Positions 33,650-45,679 of a stretch of 64,000 nt of DNA are shown here, one piece after another. Below the pieces are notes generated by a model, which was not told the DNA's origin, ran no database searches, and saw only the letters and a program-made list of their open reading frames with translations. Source of the stretch: Gnetum montanum (taxonomy: Eukaryota > Streptophyta > Gnetopsida > Gnetales > Gnetaceae); NCBI GenBank assembly GCA_015680685.1, contig MNCI01023945.1, positions 133,450 to 197,449 on the forward strand, given 5' to 3'. Position numbers and translations under genes: made by a program. Numbering within the stretch: position 1 is the first letter of the stretch; every line of letters starts with the position of its first letter.

Positions 33650-34783
33650 TGAAGTTCCTTACCCTTTGAAGACTTAGGTTTCTTACATTTTCATTGCTTA
33701 TGTTTCATCTGTCCATACTTGAAGCATTTTACCTTGGAAGATTTCCATTTCCTTAACATTTTTTCTTCTTGGAATCTTGGTCTTCCTTAGTATTTTCTTG
33801 CTTTTCAAATAAATTTTTCTTGACATTACCTCTCTCCTTTGCTTCTTTATCTTCATTATAATCCTTAAAGTATTTACCTTTAAAATCCTTGAGGTTTTCT
33901 TTTAGCTTGAAGAGCCAAATTAAAAATCTAATACAAAGTTTGAGGTTCATACACAGTAAGCTATTACTGAAATTTCTTCTTTAATTCACCTTGGAAATGA
34001 AGCTTATTCATATTCATCTCAATGTACCTTAGTTTGTTGAAAAGATTTGTAAAATTCCATGTAATATTCTTTTAGAATTTTATGTCATTGTCTCATATAT
34101 TTTAATCTTTAAATAGTTTTTTTATCTATGATGAAATTTTCAAATCTTTCTTAAGCATGAATTGCATAAGAGACCAATTTTTAATAGGAATACAATTGCT
34201 TACTACATAAGAATGAATTTTCTTCTCCCACCATTCTTGTGTCATACCTTCAAGCTTTGTCTTAGCATATGGCATCTTTTGATTGTCTTCTACATATTCA
34301 AGCTCAAAATATTTGTTGATCATTTTAGCCTAAGAGAAAAAGGATTTAGTAGCTTTCATTCCATTAAAGAATTTAACTTCAAGTTGATGCATTTTAGAAG
34401 CATGTTTGAATGCTTTAGCAAGAGCAAGATCAATTGCTTTATATTGAAGGAGAGTATTTCATTCATTTCCTTAAAAAGTGAGTCTTTGTAACTGATTTTC
34501 ATCACTTGGAGTATAAATAAGTTCATTATATTGCTCTTCATTTTCTCCAAAGTTCTTATTCTTAAAAGGAATATCATCTTTAAGAGGTGACATGGAGGAA
34601 TGCTCCTAAGAAGCCATTGATGAAGAATCACTTAATTTGTATCCTTACCTAGATATCTTTGGTGAAGAAGCATGTCCTTTGATGAAGAAGCCTTTCAAGT
34701 TTTTTAACAATGAGCTTTAGAGCATTTCTCATATCTTACATATCTTTAGTCAAAGCTTGGATAATTTTCTTCTTTACAGCCAT
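33650..34783 (-). pseudogene. E7 gag remnant
   Basis: It starts at 34783 (minus), MAVKKKIIQ. The core near 34126-34323 reads KYFELEYVEDNQKMPYAKTK and LEGMTQEWWEKK, the usual gag block ending in W-W. A Lys-rich linker (33753-33950) and a zinc knuckle CFKYGQMKHKQ.KC (about 33690-33735, second Cys now Tyr) follow. After the knuckle only about 100 bp separate it from integrase-upstream sequence, so about 2 kb of pol has been lost. Confidence 0.8.
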
Positions 34784-35090
34784 GGTGAAATTGATCTAGA
34801 AAGAGAAATTCATAAAATTCAATAATAAAATGTAAAGGATCAAGAGAATTCAAGGTAAGAAGTTTAAATTATTTAAACCCTAGTTACTTTAAGCAAATGA
34901 GTGTCAAAATATACAATTACTTTTTAGATTTGAGAAGAAATGACCAAATTATAGATCAAAGAAGTTTTTCAAACCCTAATGAGTAATGAAAAGATAATCA
35001 ATTGAGAATTCAATTCCAACATGATGATATAAAAGTAATTCCTTGAAATTAAGATGATGATTCTTCTTTTGAATTAAATAATCTTCAAAG

Positions 35091-35107
35091 CCAATGCTCT
35101 ATTACCA
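35091..35107 (-). other. E7 primer-binding site, initiator tRNA-Met type
   Basis: On the minus strand TGGTAATAGAGCATTGG lies three bases from the LTR end. The related copy at 49604-49619 reads TAGTATTAGAGCATTG. Confidence 0.75.
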
Positions 35108-35110
35108 ATT

Positions 35111-35547
35111 TAATAAGGAGCTTCCTTGGAATCCACAATTTAAGCTAATGTAAGATTAAATAACTATCTCAAATTAACAATTAAATAATAAATAAAATGA
35201 AGATATTTATTCTTGCGCAAGAAAATGAATACAAAGCACAAAGAAAGTAATCGACTCTCAAGGAAAAATAAGTAATTCAATGAAATACTCACTTCACACT
35301 TAATGTAAGTAGATCAACAAGGATGATCACTCACTCACTTAAGAATACTCTTATGAGTCTCTCTTTCCATTCTTATGAGTATCTCAACTCAGAATAATTA
35401 CTCTCTCTCTTATATTTTAATGTATTTGATTCTTTATATAACCTTTCATAGTCATTGGAATGCTTTAAAAATCACTCCTTTTATAAAGAATGCAAATTTG
35501 TAGGATTGCGAGTGACTATAACCTACAGTTATTAATAAAGTCAAATT
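35111..35547 (-). repeat. E7 5' LTR, truncated
   Basis: It matches 31180-31590 and 49622-50030 base block by base block, including ACTCTTATGAGT and GGATTGC[AG]AGT. It stops at about 35547, where plus-strand E8 LTR sequence begins. About half of the LTR (the U3 half) is missing. Confidence 0.85.
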
Positions 35548-36423
35548 TCATCACAATTCGACATCATAGCAACAATGTCGTATCAATGGTATCATTGATA
35601 CGATGTCACTACACATGTTATGTCATTGTTGATACAATGTCTTGGGATGTGAGCACCCCTATAAATACAACACTTGGATGCATAATCCAACAACTTTTTT
35701 GTTCCACTGGTAACAAAACTCTTGTAGTTTGATTTCTTAGACTTAGACTTAGTGATAGAGAGTGAATGCTGCAATGTGATGTGTGATAGTTGAATGGTGT
35801 CTTTATTCAAACAATTTGTACTTGGGCACAAGTTATGATGACATAAAGATCAAGATTATTTCCCATCTTTGTAGCATTTCCTTAGTTTCTTTTGTTTACT
35901 TAGCATAATTTTTACTATTTTACTAGCTTAATACTTTACTTTCTTAAGTACTTTATTTCTACTTGTCAATAGTAAGTGGTATGGATATGATTGATTTTGA
36001 GCACTAAGTATGATTGTTTAGTAACCCCAGTAGTATTATCGCTTGGTTTGCCCAGTAGCATAATACTTGGTAAGTGTAGTAATGATACATGAGCCTAAGG
36101 TGTGTCTAGTAGATTAGGAATGGTTATCCATTGTGATAGGCTAAAATAGGTTTATGCTTTCTTAGTTAGCTAGATTTAGATATTTTTCAATCATGTTTAT
36201 AGCTAGGCATTATTTTAGCCTTACAACATTAGTTATCATAGGCCTTACTTGAGAGCTAAGCTATATACATTGTACCTTACTACCTCAAGGTGGGAAGATA
36301 GTGATCATGAGCTTAAACTTAATTACTAGCATAACGACATTATCCATCTATGAATTACGATTGGGCCACGCGTGAACACTCATGACTTGTATGGTTAAGT
36401 GTTGGATGCTCCACTGCTTCTCA
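35548..36423 (+). repeat. E8 5' LTR (OTA type)
   Basis: The 3' end CTTCTCA (36423) is followed by a tRNA-Asp-type PBS. U3 has an 11-bp perfect inverted pair TCGTATCAATG...CATTGATACGA (35578-35603), more GATAC/AATGTC words, then TATAAATA (35660-35667). U5 blocks (TAACCCCAGTAGTATTATCG and others) match 16620-16680 and 62370-62420. No TGATGAG start is seen, so the left end is probably cut. Confidence 0.8.
35660..35667 (+). promoter_or_regulatory. TATA box of E8 LTR
   Basis: TATAAATA follows the inverted-word block by about 25 bp and is followed by CAACACTTGGATGCAT, shared with 16275-16290 of the E4 LTR. Confidence 0.6.
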
Positions 36424-36424
36424 T

Positions 36425-36442
36425 TGGTGTCATTGTTGGGGA
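36425..36442 (+). other. E8 primer-binding site, tRNA-Asp type (decayed)
   Basis: TGGTGTCATTGTTGGGGA stands one base past the LTR. It differs from the intact E12 site only by C-to-T or G-to-A type changes. Confidence 0.8.
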
Positions 36443-36565
36443 TGTGTTAATGTGTGTTGAGTAATTGATTTTACAAAGTTGGTTGTATCAAGAACTCTAA
36501 CATCAATTTCTAAATCATTAAAAAATTTTAATAACACACATTTAAGTAAGCATCACACTAATAAC

Positions 36566-39140
36566 ATGGATTCAACTAAAGATAAACTATGACTTGCCAA
36601 AGAGATGAAAAGGGGCAATGACAGAATCAATGATGATGAAGCCGAGAGTATGCTAATGCAAAAAAGAATCTCATATGCTTACAATGATTCCTACTATCTT
36701 GATTTCACCTTCATGTTTCACCAAGATGAAAAATTAATGTGGAAAGACATATAGGGAAATATTGTTATGCCTCTAGAGTGTTCAACATCGACAATTCTTC
36801 AAATAGATTTAAGGAAAATGAATTTGAGTCATGCTCAAGAAGGGTACAATGTGAACGAACACATGATAAGACCCTAACAACCCACATAGGCACAAGTGTA
36901 GAGAGATGCTGATATGGAGGTCAAACATGTTCACAACAATCGAAAGTAGATAAACTCTCTTTTTTTCCTAGAAGAACTTGATGGAAATGTATTTGTAGTA
37001 GAAAAACTCTACTAGGATCATGAAGTCCATTCTCAAATGCTCATTATTCATTTGGAAGAACCTATAAGAGTGAAACTACATTTATCCTTAGCAAAGACAC
37101 CTAGTAGAGAAGCAACAAACTCTAAGTAAAAGTAGAACTGAAAGCCAAGAGCTTCTGTTGGATGTAAAAGGGAAGAATATCAGAGTCACCGAAGGAGGAC
37201 TAGCCAACACCATTCTACTATGACTTTGTCTTCATCCTCATGATCATCGGTGGACTTTGATCTAAGGAAACATAATTATAGAGATCATGACAAGGAGAGG
37301 TGCTGAACTCATGACTAACATGACTATCACCTAAGACATTCTAATGAAGAAGATGAAGAGCATGAGCTAAGAAGAAATAGGGATAGACATGCAGAAAGAG
37401 AAAGGTATGAATATCAAAGGAGGCACCACTACAAAAGAGCACACAAATCCTATGAGCATGAAGAACCCCTGTTGGCAACTCACAACATGATAAATATAAG
37501 GGAAGCTACTTATATTCCAACCAGGCACATAAGGGATAGTTGTATTAACTAGCTAGACATGAACAACATGTCTAGATTTGAGCATGAATATAATGCAGAT
37601 CCACCATGCTACCTTTAAGCATTCCATGATACTTGCGTTCTATAAAACAGAGAAAGTGATTGGCAAAAACTTAAGTTGTTCCCTCAGATAATCATTAAAG
37701 AGGTTGAAAGCTGGTACAAATCATTGGAATTAGAATCGATTAGAAGATAGAGTACCATGCTTGAACTTTTTAATGATAAATATCAAACCTACTCCTAGGT
37801 GTCTAATCTTAGGAAACAAATCCAGGGCTAGAAGCAAGGGATCCATGAATCCCTTGATGTGGTAATGGGTAGGTAATATTCACTTCTACATAGGTGCCCA
37901 GGCCACAAATTTTCCCAAAGGAAGAAACTTAGGTACATTTTTGATGAGCTATGAAACAAAATAAGGGAAACCCTTTGGGTTTATGCCCAAGGAAGTTTGT
38001 CTGAAATGATCACCCATTGCATCTAGAGACTCATTGATGAAGTGGTAAAGGAAGAAGATGAATTGAGTAAGAGAGAATTAGTTGAGGAGTATAATAGAGA
38101 TGCATCCATTAGAAAGAGAGATGTCTAAGTGTGTGATTAGTAGGAGGAGAAAACCTTGGATGAGGTAATATAGAAAAATACACTATCTATTTAGAAATTT
38201 GTTATAGATATAGCAAATAAGGTAGAAAAGAAGTGGAATTCAATAGAAGAAAATTTTAGAATAGCTTTAAAAATTGTGAAGGAAAGAACTGAGAAGGCCT
38301 TTAGAAAAGGGAAGGATAAAAGGAAGAAAAGAGATTTTGGATGAAAAGGAAAGGTAGTTGTAGTGGCAGATTGTTTAGATACCAGCTTAGATGAGGAAGA
38401 AGGATGTTTCATGTGCTAGTATGATCACCCTAAGGGTTGTTTCCCTGTCAAGGTAGATTTTCAAGAAACAGAGGCATATGCACTAAACCCAAGATTCATA
38501 AAAAAGAAAATGCCTAAATAGTTATCTTATCCTCAACGTCACTACCAGCAAATCTTCTAACCAGCTTGCTACCCTAGCGGAGCTTATTTGCAACCACAGA
38601 AGCAGTATCATTAGTAGTGGCAATAATCATAATCATGGGTGATGCCACCACTATGACAATTGTATCCATATCGACAACTAGACCCTTATGGATACTATGT
38701 CTAGTGTCTAATTGCTCTAGGGAACATAGTGGTTCAAACTCCTCAATATTACCCACTAGAATACCATAGGTCAACACCTCCTAGGATGGACTCCAATCTA
38801 TACATGCATCCACAAATAGCTAGTTCATTAAATCAAACTCCTAATCCTTTATCACCTATACGACCACCTGTAATGTAGTGAGAACTATTTTCATAGCCTC
38901 AATAGAAAAATGAAACTAGGATAGTGAACATGTAGGAGTAGGTAGTCATGCAAGAACCACAATCCAAGAAATGAGCATTCTTCTGAATGAGTTTGAAGAA
39001 GGTTTGAAGGATGGGGAACACATCTATTTCCACTCCATTCACATCCAATCCTCCTAGAAATAGCAAGCTTCCAACATCATCTAATACAAATGTGACAAAT
39101 ATCATGCTAACATAGACCATTACTCACTGGATCAAGGTAG
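36566..39140 (+). pseudogene. E8 gag remnant with variant zinc knuckle
   Basis: The start is at 36566 (MDSTKDKL). Then comes ISYAYNDSYYLDFTFMFHQD with KLMWKDI (36670-36750), matching E12. Next is an Arg/Glu/His-rich tract, YEHEEPLLATHNM (37455-37495) and the core MLELFNDKYQTYS (37759-37797). A C-x2-C-x3-H-x3-C cluster sits at 38405-38440 with an in-frame TAG after the second Cys, the same as in E2. ALNPRFIKKKMPK and a Tyr/Gln/Pro-rich tail follow, then linker to protease. There are about twenty stops or shifts. Confidence 0.8.
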
Positions 39141-39149
39141 AAGTACTTC

Positions 39150-39600
39150 CTCAAAAATGAACAAATCTAGGAAGTCCCTTAGTATACCTTCAAGTAGTAG
39201 GGCAAAATCCATGCAAAGATCTACTTGATTTTGGGTTAAGGGTGAACCTAATATTACAAGATATGTATTAAGCTTGGAATCTACCACTGTTAAAGAAGAA
39301 TAACATTTGTCTAGAGCTTGTAGACTAGTCGATCATAATTCCACTAAGGTAAGTGGATGATGTAATTACTACCATTAGTGGCTAGTCCTACCTTGCTAAT
39401 TTTTTGGTCATTTATGTAGGTAAAAACAAGGGAGAGTTTTCAATCATAATGGGAAGGACATGGCTTAACACTGTGGATGCTAAGCTTGGTATTAGAGATT
39501 TGTACTTGGAAACTTCCAAGGAAGATGACGTTAGGATTATTCAATGATGTAGAGTTCCATGTATCGCATACATTGATAATGGCTATGGTTGCATGTAGAA
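39150..39600 (+). pseudogene. E8 protease remnant
   Basis: LLDFGLRVNLI keeps the catalytic Asp, but the following Ser/Thr-Gly is F-G. Then come LPLLKKNNICLELVD, SIIIPLR, IIMGRTWLNTVDAKLGIRDL and YLETSKE. It aligns with the open frame 7346-7765 of E2 along its length. In-frame stops at about 39268, 39327 and later break it. Confidence 0.8.
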
Positions 39601-40079
39601 GATATGGGCATTAAGATAATATAGCATGCAACAAATGTGTTGAATAAATATGTGTGCAAAAATGCTTATATGTGACAACCATCCAATAAGAAGGCACCTA
39701 ATGGATTATCACATATAGTGAAATTGAATTGAACATATACATGGAACTAACAAGTCAAATAATAAGTGCCTACATAGAAGAAGCTGATAAGTTAGAGTAA
39801 CTAAGAAGAAGACATCCCTATCCACATGCAAGTAAAGAAGAAGAGATAGAATTGGAACAGTTAGAGATCCTAGATAAAGTTGAACTAGAACTTTTCAAAC
39901 TAAGGGCCTTACTAACAGTGCTTGAATATGCTTTCTTAAATAATTAGAAGCCGATTATAATTAATGCCAACCTAGATAAAGAACAAAAAGGAAGGTGTTG
40001 GAAGTAATCAACAAGTGGCTAACAACATTCACATGGTCTTATGATGAGATTATAGAAATTGATCCTAGAATTTTCCAAC

Positions 40080-40980
40080 ATTGGATATATATTTAGATTT
40101 CACAATAAAACCACGATACTAACCATAGAGAAGTATACAACAAAAAATTAAAGAAATACTTAAGAAAGAGTTGGAAAAATTACTAAAGGCTAGATTCATA
40201 TATCCTATTGCAGATAGTGAATAGGTTAGTCCTTTAGTGATCGTTCCAAAGAAGGGAGGTAAATGGTGAGTATGCATTAATTTTTTATTCTTGAACTTTG
40301 TTGCATTTATTAAGGATCATTTTCTCTGCCATTTATTGACCAAGTCCTAGCTACTATTACAAGACATGAGCACTATAGTTTTTTTGATGGGTATAGTGTA
40401 TATAATTAGATTCAAATTATGCCTAAAGATTAGGAGAAAACGTTCACTAGTCAGTGGGAAACATTTTTCTACAAGAAGATGCCTTTCAGCCTTTGTAATG
40501 CTCTATCTACTTTCCAAAGACTCCTACTCATCATTCTCCAAAAACAAATAGGAAATGATGTTGAAGTATTTATGGATGACTTTTCAATGCATGGGTTGGA
40601 TTTTAAACAAGCACTAGACCATCTAGAGTAGGTATAAATAGGTGTAGAGACTAATCTAAAGCTCAATTGGTAGAAAAACCATCTTATGGTCTAGGATGGG
40701 ATCATCTTAGGGCACAAAATCTCACAAAAAGGAATAGAGGTGGATCTTGATAAAGTTAGAATCATACAAAATATCACTGAGAGGCCACAAATCATCAAGG
40801 ATGTTTAATCATTTTTGGATCATATGGGGTGCTACAGAAGATTCATAGAGAACTTTTCAAAAATTACAAAGTCACTAGTTAAGTTAACTAAGAAGGATAC
40901 AACCTTTCAGTGGATTGAGTCATGCGGAAAGACATTTGAAACCTTGAAATAGAAGCTGATCAAGACACCAATCCTAAGAG
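40080..40980 (+). pseudogene. E8 reverse transcriptase and connection remnant
   Basis: Pieces in changing frames read LKARFIYPIADSE, VSPLVIVPKKGGKW and MPFSLCNA. VFMDDFS (40567-40587) is the active-site pair. The connection follows: KVRIIQNITERPQIIKDV, SFLDHMGCYRRFIENFSKIT and LTKKDTTFQWIESCGKTFE. At least two frameshifts and several stops separate the blocks. Confidence 0.85.
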
Positions 40981-41350
40981 CTCTGGATTGGTCTAAGCCT
41001 TTTCATATCATGACAGATGCTTTAAACTATGCATTGGATGTAGTATTGATCCAACTAGATGACCAAAAGAGGTCATATTATATTCATTGCACCAGTAGAA
41101 GCATCATGGGGGCATGACTTCATTACACCACAATAGAGAATGAGCTAATGGTAGTGGTGTATGCATTGGAAAAATTCAGACATTATGTGCTCGAGTATCT
41201 AATCTATGTTTACAGTGATCACAACACCATTTTTTTTCTTGTAAAAAAACCAGTAGTTAGTTCATGGGTGATTTGATGACTCATTATCTTATAGGAGTTT
41301 GATCTAAAATGATAGACAAGAAGGGCATGAAGAATGTTGTAGTTGATCAC
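40981..41350 (+). pseudogene. E8 RNase H remnant
   Basis: FHIMTDALNYALDVVLIQLD carries the first Asp. Then come YYIHCTSRSIMGA, ENELMVVVYALEKFRHYVLE with the Glu, and VYSDHNTIFFL with the third acidic residue. More of the catalytic set survives here than in the E2 copy. A stop at about 41117 and later shifts break it. Confidence 0.85.
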
Positions 41351-41399
41351 TTGTCAATACTTAGATGGGACTCATAGGACCATGCAAAACCATTGTCAA

Positions 41400-42110
41400 A
41401 CCAATTTCTTGAAGAAAATTTATTCACCAAGACTATAATGATTATAGACTTAATAGGAAAGTCATGGGTAAATGGTTATCTAACATATCTAACAACAAAA
41501 GAGCTTTCCATTAAGTGAAGCAAGAAAAAAAAAAAGAGAAATTCCTTCATAAGGTGAAAAGATACATGGAAATAAATGGAAACCTTTAAAATATTCATGT
41601 AAATGGGTTAGTTCGATGGTGCATACTAGAATGCAATCAACTATGGATCCTATAGGATGCACATGAAGGCCCATGTGGTGGCTATTTTGTAGGATGTAGG
41701 ATGACATTAAAATTGATGATGGTTGGCTACTTCTAGCCTACCTTGTTCCAGGATGCCAATATCTTTACACAATCTTGTGAAAGATACCAAAAAGATGGAG
41801 GAGTAATGACTAGAAATGAAGGATTGCAATAATGGATATAGCCATTGGAACCATTTGATATATGAGAAATTGACTTTATGCACCTCATCACACCAATGTC
41901 TAATGGGAAGGCCTATATAATTGCACCGAGTGAGTAGAGGTAGTAGTAGTCAAAGATTGTATAGCCCAAACAACTATCAATCTTTTTCAACAACATATGG
42001 TGAACTAGATTGGAGTACCAAGAATGCTTATTTTCAATAATTGGAATCATTTTATTGGTGCTACTTTCAAAAATTTCATGCAATAGCTTAGGGTAAACCA
42101 TAAAATGGTC
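41400..42110 (+). pseudogene. E8 integrase, 3'-truncated
   Basis: The zinc-binding part includes DAHEGPCGGYFVGCRMTLKL and then CERYQKDGGVM, where the second Cys of the pair is Tyr. The core start is EIDFMHLITPMSNGKAYII (first catalytic Asp). The second catalytic Asp block reads FNNWNHF, so the Asp is Asn. The sequence parts from integrase at about 42110, before the third catalytic residue. What follows is unrelated to the E2 integrase C-terminus, so this copy is cut. Confidence 0.8.
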
Positions 42111-45100
42111 AAAGTGTTGTTGGAAGAGGTGGAAGCCCCTACAAGATAACCAAAAACAACTAGTTAGCTAAGGCATGCACACATTTTTTATAACCAAGAT
42201 ACAATAAAATAAATAAATAAAAACCATTAGAACACTTAGAACCAAAAATAGCCTAAAAATTGCATAAGCATAAAAACATTTAGCTAAAACCATTCTTGTT
42301 TTTCTTACCTCACTTCTTCTTACTAGGTGAGGATTGTGTGGTGGTTCTAATGTCGGTATCAGTTATAGGAAGATGTTTCAGGGTCACCCACCAATTGTGG
42401 ACCATTTTAGCAATTATGCTCCTCTTGAAGGCTAGGGTATAGACTTGGGTGTATTTATTGAAATCACCCTTCAATTGATCAGCAACTATGTGCCTAATTT
42501 TAGGGCCTTGGGTAAATACATCCGTCGTACTTTGAGCCACCTCCAAGGTTTGATCAATCCTAACCAAGCCATTGTTGCTAACCCTGTGCCTACAATACAA
42601 TTAGCATTTGAAACGTTAGAAACTTATAATGCTAGGAAAGATAGGAACAACCATTTAAGATCAAAGTGAACCATAAGTTACAACCAAAATTACCTAGCCA
42701 AATGATACATTGTACCAGGGGGAATTCTGAAACAATGTGTGGGCTTGATGCACCACCATTATAGTATTATCAATGTTATATTGAGAATACTTTGGCATGC
42801 TCAAGATTTGGGCTAGCTTGCAAGTCTCATAAGTGCCTATACTATCATACACCTCTATCTCTCTACATGCATCTTAGGGTCATCTATTATGAACTAAGTG
42901 ATCATGTTGGATGACTAAGGCAGTAGGTAGGGTCTCCAATATGATTCCAATTGTATACTAAGACAAGCGTGACCATGTCATCATACTAAATTTTTGGAGG
43001 TAGGAAAGGAATTCCCTTATCCTTGGTTGTAACCATGGGGGGACCTCACTCTAAGATCATGTTGGTAGGGGGAATGTTTGGTTTGGGGAAGTTGAAGTAG
43101 CATAATATCCCCACTAACTCCACCATGACCAACATGGGCTTAAGGAAAGGCCTGCATAGAAAAGAATGCAAACTGTTATAACAATATCTTAAAACACTTA
43201 GAAAAAAATTAGCAAAACTAGAAACAACAACTACAACCAAGTATAAAATACAACCATATGACACTTATAATTTCTTGGAAAATTTAGTCAAACATCCTAG
43301 TTAGTGGTGAAACTAGCCACCATAAAAACTCTAGGGTGTTAGTCAAAATTATTTTGGAAATTAAAAAATCAACATGTTTACAACCTAAAAAACCTTTAAA
43401 AATACATCCAAAACATAAAAATTTTCAAATCATCAACCAATATTAGAGACATCATGCCAAACCATCCCTTAGTTCAAACAACCTTATATGACAACCCTTA
43501 AAACCTAGAAAATGGTCATAGGAAGATCACGCGTAAGAATAGTAAAAATTTTTTAACATCCATGAAACAAGCTTTACACCCCTTTCAACATCCCATATTA
43601 TCTCTATGGGAATGAAACATTGACAAGAAAAATCATTCAGTATGCCAACATTGCCCATCTCCACGGGGTAAAACCACTACAACCTAAAAACCTCTATGCA
43701 CACAACCATACGACCATACGGGGAAAATTATTAAAAATCAAATGTAACTCAGATTCTAGTGATTTTACAACCTTTGGAATCCTTAGATCATAATCTATGC
43801 ATTCATGACTACAAAAATAAAATTTTTTAGACATTTTTACAAAAAAATGTAGCCAACCCAACATGAACCAGGCCATCATGACAAAACCCCTTTATGCATG
43901 AGTTTCATAGCAAATTCACCAAAAATTCATTATAAACCCAAACCAAGTGATTCAAAGACCATTGGAATTCTTAAACTAAGCCCTACACACTGATATCTAG
44001 AAAAAATAAAAAAACCCTACCATGTTTTTAGAAAAAAATCATGAACTTCCATGAAAAACTAAAAATGACATAAAATCACAACAGTATGACATAGCCAAAA
44101 AATCATTACAAATTAATTAAAAATAAAAATCAAATGAAATCACAACTAATAGAAACCTAAAACATAGTGCTAAAAAAAGACACTTAACTTTTAGCAACTC
44201 ATAGCCATTTTCTTAATAAAAAGTTCATAAGGTGGGTTTCTTTTTTTACCAAAAAATAGTAAAAAAACACAAAAAATTGACAAAACCTAATTTGAAAACC
44301 ACATAAATAAAAATCCAAATAATCAAGTAACCCTAGAAATGTATATAAATCATCAAATTAGGGGGTATTATTTTTCAAAAATTAAAGTTTATAAACTAGA
44401 ACGACCTAGATTTGAAAAAACACCCTCATCCTAAATTAGGAAAATAACAAAAAATGGCTAGAAACATAAAGAGATGGTTAGAAATGGCCTATCTTGGGGT
44501 GATGGTGGATGAAACATGTCCTATCATAGGCTATGGGAGGTGTTAGATGCCCCTAGCCACTACATCTACATCCTCCAACATTGGATTTTTGGTGCTTCCT
44601 TTCCTCCTCTTCATTATGTTTTTTTTCAACACTAAAAGAAACTTGAAAACCTTGGGATCTAGGGATCTAGGTAAAAACATTGCTTGAATGGGCTCCTAGA
44701 TCTCCCATGCTAAGGATTGAAAGGTTTTTTGAGGTAAAGATCTTTGCAAGAGCTCTAGGCAAAGCACTATGATAAGACAATGAGGTATGTGTTTGATTTT
44801 TTTGCAAAGTTTACCATTAAAACTAGATTTAAACCTAGGCACCCTCTAGCATACCCCCATTGTGAAATTTAGGCACAGAAACTCATCACGCACTAGAAGT
44901 GCAAAGGGGGGAAAGTCCAATCAATGCTACGATGGTGGGAGTTACCACCACGTTTCAAAAATTTGAATTTTGGGATGGGCCCCACTAGACACCTCCCATG
45001 CAAAGTGGGTTTCAGGCCTTGAAACCTTTTCTACACTAGGGTTTGAACCTCTTAAAATCTACACGACCATTCTTTAGCCTTATCCCCCCTTACCCTTGCT

Positions 45101-45679
45101 AGGCAGTGTGGATCCAGCATGGGTCCTAGCCTCCTCTACCCCATAGTCTTACAACCTTAACCCCTTGCCATTTTTGGTAGCTGTAGTTGAGACTAGCAAG
45201 CCCTAGTAGGGGATAAAACCTCCATACAACCTACCAATTTGGACAACCACATTGGGCAAGGCCTAATCCATGGTGGCCAGCATTGCCCAAGTGGGTGTGA
45301 CATCCATACACACTCTTTGATGTCTACTAAGCCCTGATTTGACCCCAAGGTGGATCCACATAGCCTAAAACCCTACTAGCCATTCTTGGCTACTCTAAAA
45401 CCTTGAAAAACCTAGTTAAAAGTGCCTGAAACTTTCAGATATGGTGGAGCCATGCTGAGGGAGGATCCATCCACATTGGCCAGCATGGTCTTAACATGGA
45501 AGGATGGGGTATAACCTTAAATATGTTCACTAGGTATTAACCACCTAGTGATCATGTTTTGATCTTAGTACCTCTTTTTAGCCTTTAGTTGCGTAGATTT
45601 GACCAAAAAAAGTCAACATTTTCACCATCCACCTTTCCCATGTTGCTAAACCCTCCATCCATGTTGGCTAGTGGGGGTC
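42111..45679. other. Unassigned region between E8 and E9
   Basis: Coding-like minus-strand pieces lie at 42310-42600 (96 codons, TQGPKIRHIVADQLKGDFNK and onward) and near 42960-43090 (GPPMVTTKDKGIPFLPPKI). They may be parts of one lost gene that I do not recognise. 43300-44480 is A-rich with nothing to report. A purine run AAAGGGGGGAAAG lies at 44897-44909. From 44900 to 45700 base composition is richer in G+C, with repeated CCATG[CT]TGG / CCAGCATGG words. Confidence 0.35.

Noticed and set aside
38191-38412. 73-codon minus frame, Phe/Ser-rich
   Set aside because: Antisense of the Lys/Glu-rich E8 gag tract.
42895-43264. 72-codon minus frame with membrane-like stretches (43046-43264)
   Set aside because: Low-complexity Val/Phe/Leu run in AT-rich DNA, with no recognisable family.
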